The translations under genes were made by a program, and so were the position numbers. A stretch of DNA of 12,888 bases from Methanomassiliicoccus sp. UBA6 (lineage in GTDB: Archaea > Thermoplasmatota > Thermoplasmata > Methanomassiliicoccales > Methanomassiliicoccaceae), in NCBI GenBank assembly GCA_002508545.1, contig DAVH01000048.1, forward strand, positions 4,666-17,553. The letters are read 5' to 3'. Below the pieces are notes generated by a model. That model had not been told where the DNA came from, did no database searches, and saw only the letters and a list, made by a program, of their open reading frames with translations. Shown here piece by piece: positions 1 through 5,178 of the stretch; the stretch's first letter is position 1; each line of letters opens with the position of its first letter.

Positions 1-383
1 ATGAGCCGGCGGGCCGCGGTGGTGTCGATGGAGTGCTCCTTGGCCAGGGCGACCATCGGCCCGACCTCGGACACCAGGCTGGAGAACTCCTCCTTAAGGG
101 TCTGCTGCTGGCTCTCCTGGTTCTCCTCCCCCGCCTCTTCCTGGACGGGGAGCGGCTCCTCCTGGACCATGGCCTGGCCGCACGCCGGGCAGGTCACGCT
201 CTCGATGGGGACCATAGCGTGGCAGCTGGGGCACTCGGCCTCGGCCACCTCCTCAATGACGAACTCCACACCGCACTTCGGACAGCGCTCCACCTCGCCC
301 TGTATGTGCGTACCGCACTCCGGACAATCGAACTCAAAATCGGTTTCCTCAATGCTGTCGGCGGGTCCCGCCACCACGGTCAC
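1..383 (-). CDS. Double zinc-ribbon protein (C-terminal part missing, runs off left edge)
   Basis: The minus strand is open from here to the window edge and encodes two consecutive treble-clef/zinc-ribbon knuckles. Numbering from the GTG at 383, they are C20-x2-C23...C34-x2-C37 and C51-x2-C54...C65-x2-C68. An acidic, Gln-rich linker (about residues 74-98) follows, then the start of a more ordered, probably helical segment (residues 99-127) before the sequence is cut. The frame also contains a TTG at 407. I prefer GTG 383 because a TATA-like box lies about 28 nt upstream, giving a leaderless mRNA. The gene follows the endonuclease IV-like gene on the same strand after a 76-nt gap, with its own promoter. 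Archaeal proteins of this type are usually annotated only as zinc-ribbon-containing. The ribbons suggest nucleic-acid or protein binding, but no specific function can be given. Confidence 0.7.
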   Translation of the reverse strand, partial: MTVVAGPADSIEETDFEFDCPECGTHIQGEVERCPKCGVEFVIEEVAEAECPSCHAMVPIESVTCPACGQAMVQEEPLPVQEEAGEENQESQQQTLKEEFSSLVSEVGPMVALAKEHSIDTTAARRL

Positions 384-404
384 CTCTGGGATGCTTTGAA
401 TAAT

Positions 405-416
405 CAATATATATTG
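405..416 (-). promoter_or_regulatory. TATA-like box for the zinc-ribbon gene
   Basis: An alternating A/T run (CAATATATATTG, its own reverse complement, on the minus strand) lies in an otherwise GC-rich window. Its centre is about 28 nt upstream of the GTG at 383, which is the usual archaeal TATA-to-start distance for a leaderless transcript. An alternative is that the TTG at 407 is the true start, in which case the box would have to lie further upstream (for example the TATTTATC at about 420-427). Confidence 0.45.
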
Positions 417-459
417 AGATAAATAGTTGTCGTCCTGACATCGAAAGATGAGAACATCC

Positions 460-1257
460 TCAGTCCAGCATCTTTCTCATTAGCACGGCGTCCCCCGAGG
501 GGTCGGGGCTCTCGCAGATGATGGTGACGTCCCGACCCGACCTGGGGAGCACCTTGCATAGCAGCGCGAAGTCCGGCTCCTTGGTCTCCAGCAGCAGGTG
601 CCGCTTCTCCCCCTTGGCGGTGTACTCGATGCAGCTGAAGTGGCAGTGCAGCCGCCCGTCGAAGAGGTCCATGGCGCCGCTGAGGGCCTCGAGGAAGTCC
701 TCCTCGGAGCGCAGGCATCCCTGGCCCCGGGCGTGGATGTGGGCGAAGTCCGGCACTGGTTCCACGCCCTCCACCTCGCCCATGACCTCGGCGATCTCCT
801 CGTAGGTGCCCCAGCTCCCGAGCTTGCCCATCGTCTCCAGGCCGATGATCGGGGCGAGGCCCTCGTCCGCGGCTATCCGGCGGATCCGCCTCAGGCTCTC
901 CACCACCGCCCTGGTCGCCGCTGACGGCGGCCGGCCCATGTACGAGGCGGCGTGCACGACGACGATCCGGGCGCCCATGGCGTCCGCGGAGCGCAGGGAG
1001 CTGAGCAGCCACTCCTCGCTCTTGGCCTTGTTCGCCGCCTCGGAGTTGAAGTTGATGTAGTAGGGAGCGTGGCAGCTCAGCGCGACCCCCAGCTCCTTGG
1101 CGCGGGGAGCGAGCTCCCTCGACCGCTCGACGCTGAGGTTGACGCTGCGCCCGAACTGCAGCTCCAGGGCGTTGAGGTCCAGCTTGCGCACGTTCTCTAC
1201 CGCCTGGAGCGCTCCCTTGCTGCCCGGGGGGTACCCCGCCGGACCAATGAAGAACAT
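460..1257 (-). CDS. Endonuclease IV-like TIM-barrel protein (AP endonuclease family 2)
   Basis: This 265-aa protein belongs to the xylose-isomerase-like TIM-barrel/endonuclease IV superfamily (PF01261). Family members cut DNA 5' to abasic sites in base excision repair using a trinuclear zinc centre. Metal-ligand-like residues occur in family order at strand ends: H63 (CHAPYY), H102 (VVVHAA), E141 (GLETMG), D170 and H173 (PDFAHIH), H204/H206 (HCHFS), H220 (KRH) and E249 (ICESP). These match E. coli H69, H109, E145, D179, H182, H216, H231 and E261 by eye. The position matching D229 appears to be K218 rather than Asp, so the third metal site may differ. The ATG at 1257 fits a leaderless start, with a TATA box 26 nt upstream. 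The gene is divergent from an operon containing an 8-oxoguanine glycosylase, which suits a repair role. Divergent archaeal members are often called only TIM-barrel proteins, so the nuclease activity is inferred. Confidence 0.8.
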   Translation of the reverse strand: MFFIGPAGYPPGSKGALQAVENVRKLDLNALELQFGRSVNLSVERSRELAPRAKELGVALSCHAPYYINFNSEAANKAKSEEWLLSSLRSADAMGARIVVVHAASYMGRPPSAATRAVVESLRRIRRIAADEGLAPIIGLETMGKLGSWGTYEEIAEVMGEVEGVEPVPDFAHIHARGQGCLRSEEDFLEALSGAMDLFDGRLHCHFSCIEYTAKGEKRHLLLETKEPDFALLCKVLPRSGRDVTIICESPDPSGDAVLMRKMLD

Positions 1258-1279
1258 GGATGGGGCATCGAGCGCGGAG

Positions 1280-1287
1280 TAAAAATA
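1280..1287 (-). promoter_or_regulatory. TATA box for the endonuclease IV-like gene
   Basis: TATTTTTA on the minus strand is centred about 26 nt before the ATG at 1257. This spacing implies transcription starting at or next to the start codon, with no room for a Shine-Dalgarno sequence. It is one half of a back-to-back promoter pair in the 92-nt divergent intergenic region. Confidence 0.6.
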
Positions 1288-1311
1288 CGTTCCATTCGAG
1301 GTTGGGAAGGC

Positions 1312-1318
1312 TATTTAT
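1312..1318 (+). promoter_or_regulatory. TATA box for the adenosine kinase-methyltransferase-OGG operon
   Basis: TATTTAT on the plus strand is followed by the ATG at 1350. Using about 26 nt from the box centre, transcription would start near 1341, leaving a leader of about 9 nt that contains GGGAG (1342-1346) very close to the start. It faces away from the minus-strand box at 1280-1287. Confidence 0.55.
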
Positions 1319-1349
1319 CGCCGGAAAGGGCTCATTGTCCTGGGAGAGC

Positions 1350-1832
1350 ATGAGGACGGAGGCAGTGGAGCTAAGGAAACCAGAGGACGCGAACATCATC
1401 GTCGGGCAGGCGCACTTCATCAAGACCGTGGAGGACATCTACGAGGCGATGGTCAACTCCGTGCCGGGCATCCGGTTCGGGGTGGCGTTCTGCGAGGCCT
1501 CGCAGGACCACCTCGTCCGGGTGGATGGCAACGACGACGCGCTGAAGGCGGCCGCGGTGGACAACGCCCGGCGCATCGGCGCCGGCCACTCCTTCGTCAT
1601 CGTGCTCGCGCAAGCGTACCCGATCAACGTCCTGAGGAGCCTCCGGGAGGTGCCCGAGGTCTGCGCCATCTTCTGCGCCACGGCGAACCCGGCGGAGGTG
1701 CTGGTGGCCGAGACGGAGCTGGGACGGGGGATCATCGGGGTGGTGGACGGACTGACGCCCAAGGGAGTGGAGACTGATGAGGACACCAAGAAAAGGAAGG
1801 AGCTCCTCCGGCGCTTCGGATATAAGCGCTGA
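1350..1832 (+). CDS. Adenosine-specific kinase (DUF355 family)
   Basis: This 160-aa protein matches the compact archaeal and thermophile-enriched adenosine-specific kinase family (PF04008/DUF355; a Pyrobaculum member is known structurally). Family hallmarks are visible: GQAHFIKTVEDIYEAMV near residues 19-35, the GIRFGVAFCEAS stretch at 40-51, a GAGHSFVIVL core strand at 77-86, the CAIFCATANPAEVLVAETELGRGIIGVVDG block at 105-134, and a basic C-terminus ending GYKR. The family is proposed to phosphorylate adenosine using nucleotide donors, a salvage reaction in the cytoplasm. The open frame extends upstream to 1260, but I chose the ATG at 1350 because the TATA box is at 1312-1318 and the conserved domain starts there. 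It is first in a three-gene operon. The methyltransferase start at 1777 lies inside its 3' end (56-nt overlap). Confidence 0.87.
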   Translation: MRTEAVELRKPEDANIIVGQAHFIKTVEDIYEAMVNSVPGIRFGVAFCEASQDHLVRVDGNDDALKAAAVDNARRIGAGHSFVIVLAQAYPINVLRSLREVPEVCAIFCATANPAEVLVAETELGRGIIGVVDGLTPKGVETDEDTKKRKELLRRFGYKR

Positions 1833-2601
1833 CGCGGAGAATCTGGACCTGTACGAGGGCTCGGCCAGGTACTACGATATCTGGCATGACGACTACAAGG
1901 ACGACATCCGGTTCTTCCTCGATCTCGCCGAGAGGACCGGGGGGCCCGTGCTGGACTGCATGAGCGGGACCGGGCGGGTGCTCATCCCCTTCGCCCAGGC
2001 CGGCTACGAGATCACCGGGGTGGACCGCAGCCCGGCGATGATGGACATCTGCGCCACCAAGGTATCGTTCCTTCACCCCCAGGAGGAGGCGCGGGTGGCG
2101 ATGGTGCTGGCGGACATCCGGGAGATGGACCTGGGCCGCAAGTTCAAGCTCATCTTCGTTCCCTACAGCTCCTTCCTGCACCTGCTGGAGACCAAGGACC
2201 AGGAGGCCGCCCTGCTCCGCATACGCGAGCACCTGGACGATGACGGCCTGTTCTCGTTCGTGGTGTTCTCCCCCCGGCTGGACAGGCCGGAGCAGCTCCT
2301 GCGCCACCGCGGCACCAAGCTCACCCCCCAGGGGGAGATCATCTCCTGGTTCGAGGCCCAGACCTTCGACCAGCCCAGTCAGAAGACCACGGTGACGTAC
2401 TTCTACGACATCTCCAGGCAGGACAAGCCGCTGCGCCGGGTGACCTCGGTGTTCACCCTGCGGTACCTGTTCCACCGCGAGGCGCTGGAGCTCCTGGACC
2501 GCTGCGGGTTCGAGGTGCAGGAGGTCTACGGGGACTACGAGGGGGGACCGTTCAAGGCCACCAGCGAGCTGATGGTTTTCGTGGCCCGGAAGAGGCAATG
2601 A
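1777..2601 (+). CDS. Class I SAM-dependent methyltransferase
   Basis: This 274-aa protein has a Rossmann methyltransferase domain. Motif I is VLDCMSGTGR (58-67), the acidic ribose-binding position is D83 in GVDRS, the motif III region is LADIREMDL (111-119), and post-motif strands include IFVPYSSFLHL (127-137) and DGLFSFVVFSP (156-166). The C-terminal third contains a predicted antiparallel beta segment with aromatic residues. This resembles small-molecule-type methyltransferases (Methyltransf_11/25 group), but the acceptor is unknown. ATG 1777 is the only plausible start before motif I, with a GGGAGTGGAG purine run at 1763-1772. It overlaps the kinase gene out of frame by 56 nt and its stop overlaps the next start as ATGA, so the three genes are probably translationally coupled. 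Residues 1-20 are low in family character and may simply be a product of the overlap. Confidence 0.85.
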   Translation: MRTPRKGRSSSGASDISADAENLDLYEGSARYYDIWHDDYKDDIRFFLDLAERTGGPVLDCMSGTGRVLIPFAQAGYEITGVDRSPAMMDICATKVSFLHPQEEARVAMVLADIREMDLGRKFKLIFVPYSSFLHLLETKDQEAALLRIREHLDDDGLFSFVVFSPRLDRPEQLLRHRGTKLTPQGEIISWFEAQTFDQPSQKTTVTYFYDISRQDKPLRRVTSVFTLRYLFHREALELLDRCGFEVQEVYGDYEGGPFKATSELMVFVARKRQ

Positions 2602-3467
2602 AGGTCCCGCTGTTCCACCTCGGGTACACCCTGGACAGCGGCCAGGTGTTCCGCTGGTCGCTGAACGGCGGGTGGTGGGAGGGCGTGGTCGGGAACCGCT
2701 CCCTCCAGCTCCGCCAGGAGGGCGACGAGCTCGTCGCCCGGGGGGACTGGGACGAGGGGTTCCTGCGCCGGTACTTCCGCTTGGACGACGACCTGGAGGC
2801 GATCTACCGGGACATCTCCAGGGACGAGTGCATCGCCGCGGTCATCGACCGCTTCCGCGGGATGCGGTTGATCCGCCAGGAGGTCTGGGAGTGCTCCGCC
2901 TCGTACCTCCTGGCATCGTACGCCAACGTCCCGAGGATCAAGATGATGATCGAGGCGGTGTGCCGGACCCACGGCACGCGGCTCAGGGACGGGCGGTACG
3001 CCTTCCCCACGCCTGACGAATTGGCGGAGGGCGGGGACATCGCCTCCTGCCGCCTCGGGTACCGGGCGGAGTGGCTGAGACGCTACGCCCGCGCGGTGCG
3101 GGACGGGGAGTTCGACCTCGATCTCCTGAGGACCATGGACTACGAGGGCGCGGTGCGGTATCTGAAAACGGTCAAGGGCATCGGGGACAAGGTCGCCGAC
3201 TGCATCGCGCTGTTCTCCCTGGACCACCTGCAGGCGTGCCCGGTGGACGTGCGCATCGCGAGGGCCATGAGGGAGCGGTACGGCGTCACCGGCAGCTACA
3301 AGAAGGTGAGCGAGCACGCCCGGAGGCACTTCGGCCGGTACGCTGGCTACGCGCAGGAGTACCTGTACATCGCCGAGGACCGCGCCCGGAAGCAGGAGCT
3401 CAGTACTGGCAGTCAGGGCACACGCACGCCGGCGCCTTTACCCCGGTGTGCGTCTCGTAGACCTTGA
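2598..3467 (+). CDS. ogg: 8-oxoguanine DNA glycosylase/AP lyase, OGG1-type
   Basis: This 289-aa bifunctional base-excision enzyme removes 8-oxoguanine opposite C and nicks the strand by beta-elimination. An OGG_N-like beta domain (about 1-85, with LDSGQVFRW at 12-20) precedes the HhH-GPD fold. The hairpin is TVKGIGDKVADC (191-202), with K198 in the place of the catalytic lysine (human K249). The catalytic aspartate is D217 in CPVDVRIA (human D268). The C-terminal GYAQEYLYIAE helix (250-260) matches OGG1-like proteins. Length and the N-terminal domain place it with OGG1/clostridial OGG rather than the shorter archaeal OGG2 or AGOG. The start overlaps the methyltransferase stop by 4 nt (ATGA). 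Residues from about 266 to the end form an uncharacteristic tail encoded antisense to the regulator gene, suggesting loss of an earlier stop codon. Confidence 0.92.
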   Translation: MKVPLFHLGYTLDSGQVFRWSLNGGWWEGVVGNRSLQLRQEGDELVARGDWDEGFLRRYFRLDDDLEAIYRDISRDECIAAVIDRFRGMRLIRQEVWECSASYLLASYANVPRIKMMIEAVCRTHGTRLRDGRYAFPTPDELAEGGDIASCRLGYRAEWLRRYARAVRDGEFDLDLLRTMDYEGAVRYLKTVKGIGDKVADCIALFSLDHLQACPVDVRIARAMRERYGVTGSYKKVSEHARRHFGRYAGYAQEYLYIAEDRARKQELSTGSQGTRTPAPLPRCASRRP

Positions 3468-3777
3468 CCAGCATGCCGCTGCGCTTGACCATCTCGCACA
3501 CCCGGCAGGTCTCGGTCACGATGTCCGATCCGTCGATGATGCGCTGCGCGGCCTTGCCGACCTCGGCCTTGAACTCCTCGTACCGACCGCTGTTCTCCAG
3601 CTCCTTGTTGGTGCCCCGCTTGGACTTGAGGTACTGAGATATGGCGGCGTCAGTGACCCCGAACCGCCGGGCGACCTCGGCCTGGGTGAGCTTGTGCTTC
3701 TCCACCAGCTCCCTGGCCAGCTCCCGTCGTATCGAAGGCAGGACATACCAGACGATGAGCTCACAGGGAATTTTCAT
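3400..3777 (-). CDS. COG2522-type archaeal HTH transcriptional regulator with C-terminal cysteine cluster
   Basis: This 125-aa protein has a conserved archaeal N-terminus (MKIPCELIVWYVLPSIRREL), a helix-turn-helix at about residues 30-50 (LTQAEVARRFGVTDAAISQYL) and a basic wing-like stretch KSKRG. A helical linker (about 63-83) leads to a cysteine cluster: C91-x2-C94 and C118-x-C120-x2-C123. The cysteines could bind zinc or an iron-sulfur cluster and make DNA binding metal- or redox-sensitive; this is inference. The ligand is not known to me. It is convergent with the OGG gene and the 3' ends overlap by 68 nt. An inverted repeat lies between its TATA box and start codon, which suggests autoregulation. 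It lies next to the TnpB element. The leaderless ATG at 3777 fits the TATA spacing. Confidence 0.85.
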   Translation of the reverse strand: MKIPCELIVWYVLPSIRRELARELVEKHKLTQAEVARRFGVTDAAISQYLKSKRGTNKELENSGRYEEFKAEVGKAAQRIIDGSDIVTETCRVCEMVKRSGMLVKVYETHTGVKAPACVCPDCQY

Positions 3778-3781
3778 CGGG

Positions 3782-3797
3782 GTTAATACGACTTAAC
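3782..3797. promoter_or_regulatory. Inverted repeat, candidate operator of the HTH regulator
   Basis: GTTAA-TACGAC-TTAAC is a perfect 5-bp-arm palindrome with a 6-nt spacer. It lies between the TATA box (3799-3806) and the start codon (3777) of the regulator gene, where a bound dimer would block transcription initiation. A related half-site (ATTAAACC, reverse complement GGTTTAAT, at 3801-3808) overlaps the TATA box. The binding protein is inferred to be the adjacent HTH protein. Confidence 0.45.
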
Positions 3798-3798
3798 G

Positions 3799-3806
3799 AT
3801 ATTAAA
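3799..3806 (-). promoter_or_regulatory. TATA box of the HTH regulator gene
   Basis: TTTAATAT on the minus strand is centred about 25-26 nt upstream of the ATG at 3777, giving a leaderless transcript. Confidence 0.6.
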
Positions 3807-3892
3807 CCCTACGCAAGCGAGATGCCTCCCCAGCGAAAGCAGGAGGACAATTTAGCAATCACGCACTTTCGGCCACCTCCCCCCGAACGACG

Positions 3893-3899
3893 TTTATAT
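3893..3899 (+). promoter_or_regulatory. TATA box of tnpB
   Basis: TTTATAT is a near-consensus archaeal TATA box. It predicts a transcription start near 3922 and a leader of about 8 nt before the ATG at 3930. Its first five bases (TTTAT, 3893-3897) also look like an IS200/IS605 target/TAM pentamer, so the box may be formed at the junction of chromosome and element. Confidence 0.55.
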
Positions 3900-3907
3900 G
3901 CTCAAGT

Positions 3908-3924
3908 CCTCATCAAAAATGAGG
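3908..3924 (+). repeat. Left-end subterminal hairpin of the IS
   Basis: CCTCAT-CAAAA-ATGAGG is a perfect 6-bp stem with a 5-nt loop, extendable by one G-T pair. It lies just before the tnpB start and shares ATGAGG with the right-end hairpin. The predicted transcription start is near 3922, so it is more likely a DNA hairpin recognised by a TnpA-type transposase than an mRNA structure. Confidence 0.5.
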
Positions 3925-3929
3925 GAAGT

Positions 3930-5114
3930 ATGCTCGCCTACAAGTTCCGTCTCTATCCGAACAAGGAGGAAGAGCGGAAGCTTCTGTGGACACTGGAAGT
4001 GTGCAGGCGCGTCTACAACCGCTTCCTTGAGCTCTACAACGAAGGCGAGCACGACCGGTTCAAGCTGCAGGCTATGCTTCCGGTGTGGAAGGAGAGCGAT
4101 GCTGATCTGCGAGGCGTGCATTCTAAGGTGCTGCAGTACGAGCTTCATCAACTGTTCGCCAACCTCACTTCGCACCGAGGGCTGAAGGAGCGGGGCCGTA
4201 AGGCTGGCAAACTGCGATTTAAACCCTCAAACCGTTTTCGAACAATCACATACAACCAAACGGGCTATTGGCTCGAACCGAAGAACGACAAGTTCAGCTT
4301 CCTGCATCTGAGCAAGATCGGCGACATCCCGATTCGGATGCACCGCACCGTCGACGGAAAGATAAAAGGCGTCACTATCAAACACATGCCGTCCGGCAAG
4401 TGGTTCACGTACCTGCTGGTCGACGACGGTCGTGGCTTGAGAGATTTCGCCGTCATCGACTCGGCAGTCGGCATCGACGTCGGCCTGGAACACTACGCCG
4501 TCGACAGCGACGGCAATGAGGTGGAGAACCCTCGCCATCTCAAGAATGCGCTGAAGAAGCTGCGGCGCGAACAACGGCGTCTCTCCAAGAAGCAGAAGGG
4601 CTCGAAGAACTGGGACAAGCAGAGGATGATCGTCGCTCGAACCTACGAACGAGTGTGCAACCAGAGAGACGACTTCCAGCACAAGCTGTCCCGCCACTAC
4701 GTCGACAGCTTCGACCTCGTGGTCACCGAGAAATTGGGCACCAGGGAGATGATCGAGAACGGCCACCTGGCACGGAGCATCAGTGACGCCGCCTGGAACT
4801 CGTTCGACTATAAACTGGCTTACAAGGCTGAGAGAGCTGGTAAGCTGTTCGTTCAGGTCGATCCCAGAGGAACGAGCCAGGAGTGCTCGTGCTGCGGCAA
4901 ACTCGTTCCCAAGGATCTTCGCGACAGGTGGCACGACTGTCCGCACTGCGGTCTCTCGACGTCGCGCGACCATAACGCTTCAATAAATATCCTCAATCGA
5001 GGAATTGAGAAGGTAGGGCAGGAACTGCCCGAACTCGCTTGTGGACATTGGACCGCTACGCCGCCCAGCATGGTGGTGCAAGCCCGATGGATGAAGCAAG
5101 AAGCCTTGTCTTAG
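3930..5114 (+). CDS. tnpB: TnpB, RNA-guided endonuclease/transposase-associated protein
   Basis: This 394-aa protein has the full TnpB length and domain order. It has an N-terminal wedge/REC region opening with LAYKFRLYPN, and a RuvC domain with all three acidic positions: D in GIDVGLEHYA (about residue 185), E in VVTEKLGTREM (about 268) and D in STSRDHNASINI. Between the second and third lies a CxxC...CxxC zinc finger (ECSCCG then DCPHCG). Such proteins bind an omega RNA made from the element's right end and cut DNA next to a short TAM, favouring element retention. The open frame begins at 3822. I chose the ATG at 3930 because TnpB similarity begins there, the TATA box is at 3893-3899 and a GAGGGA purine run precedes it. 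The stop lies inside the right-end hairpin, so the coding region and guide RNA overlap. Nothing suggests inactivation. Confidence 0.93.
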   Translation: MLAYKFRLYPNKEEERKLLWTLEVCRRVYNRFLELYNEGEHDRFKLQAMLPVWKESDADLRGVHSKVLQYELHQLFANLTSHRGLKERGRKAGKLRFKPSNRFRTITYNQTGYWLEPKNDKFSFLHLSKIGDIPIRMHRTVDGKIKGVTIKHMPSGKWFTYLLVDDGRGLRDFAVIDSAVGIDVGLEHYAVDSDGNEVENPRHLKNALKKLRREQRRLSKKQKGSKNWDKQRMIVARTYERVCNQRDDFQHKLSRHYVDSFDLVVTEKLGTREMIENGHLARSISDAAWNSFDYKLAYKAERAGKLFVQVDPRGTSQECSCCGKLVPKDLRDRWHDCPHCGLSTSRDHNASINILNRGIEKVGQELPELACGHWTATPPSMVVQARWMKQEALS

Positions 5115-5131
5115 TGGATGAGGCAGTTCAC
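4992..5131 (+). ncRNA. Candidate omega RNA (reRNA) scaffold at the IS right end
   Basis: The 3' end of tnpB and the right end contain successive potential stem-loops: CTCAAT/ATTGAG (4992-5009), GGGCAG-GAA-CTGCCC (5016-5030), CCGCC/GGTGG with one G-U (5061-5076), and GCCTTGTC/GATGAGGC (5103-5124, eight pairs including two G-U). The RNA scaffold would end near 5131, and the flanking DNA from 5132 (CGATAATTTACCTTGC...) would serve as guide. This arrangement is known for TnpB systems. The exact 5' boundary and any pseudoknot are not resolvable by eye. Confidence 0.5.
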
Positions 5132-5178
5132 CGATAATTTACCTTGCTCCTCACGATCTCCAGACATCAGTCCGAGGC

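Larger units (their letters stand above)
3898..5131 (+). mobile_element. TnpB-only IS200/IS605-family (IS1341-type) element; ends approximate
   Basis: The segment holds a single tnpB, no TnpA tyrosine transposase, and a subterminal hairpin at each side: CCTCAT/ATGAGG (3908-3924) on the left and GCCTTGTC/GATGAGGC (5103-5124) on the right. Both contain ATGAGG. The right tip is placed at the conserved-looking AGTTCAC (5125-5131), typical of archaeal IS1341-type right ends as I recall them. The left tip is placed just after TTTAT by analogy with family members whose hairpin lies 10-20 nt inside the end; it could be off by tens of bases. Base composition is visibly less GC-rich than the flanks, for example the A/T-rich stretch around 4215-4265. 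Without TnpA it needs help in trans to move. Confidence 0.7.

Noticed and set aside
404..1438. A 344-codon minus-strand frame across the endonuclease gene
   Set aside because: Its product is Arg/Gly/Pro-rich and lacks motifs. The overlapping 460-1257 frame carries the TIM-barrel metal-ligand motifs and the right promoter spacing.
1732..3329. Two long minus-strand frames opposite the methyltransferase and OGG genes
   Set aside because: Codon-phase shadows: no recognisable domain, and the plus strand has clear SAM-binding and HhH-GPD motifs.
3825..3846. CCTCC...GGAGG hairpin with a GC-GAAA-GC tip as the IS left-end hairpin
   Set aside because: It shares no sequence with the right-end hairpin and is imperfect. 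The CCTCAT/ATGAGG hairpin at 3908-3924 fits better, though the true left tip remains unproven.
3822..3929. Upstream ATG giving TnpB a 36-residue N-terminal extension
   Set aside because: The extra residues have no TnpB character and the TATA box lies downstream of that ATG, so the start at 3930 is preferred.
3846..5143. GACAATTTAGC (3846-3856) and GATAATTTACC (5133-5143) as a target-site duplication
   Set aside because: Only 9 of 11 bases match, and IS200/IS605 elements insert by single-strand exchange without target duplication.
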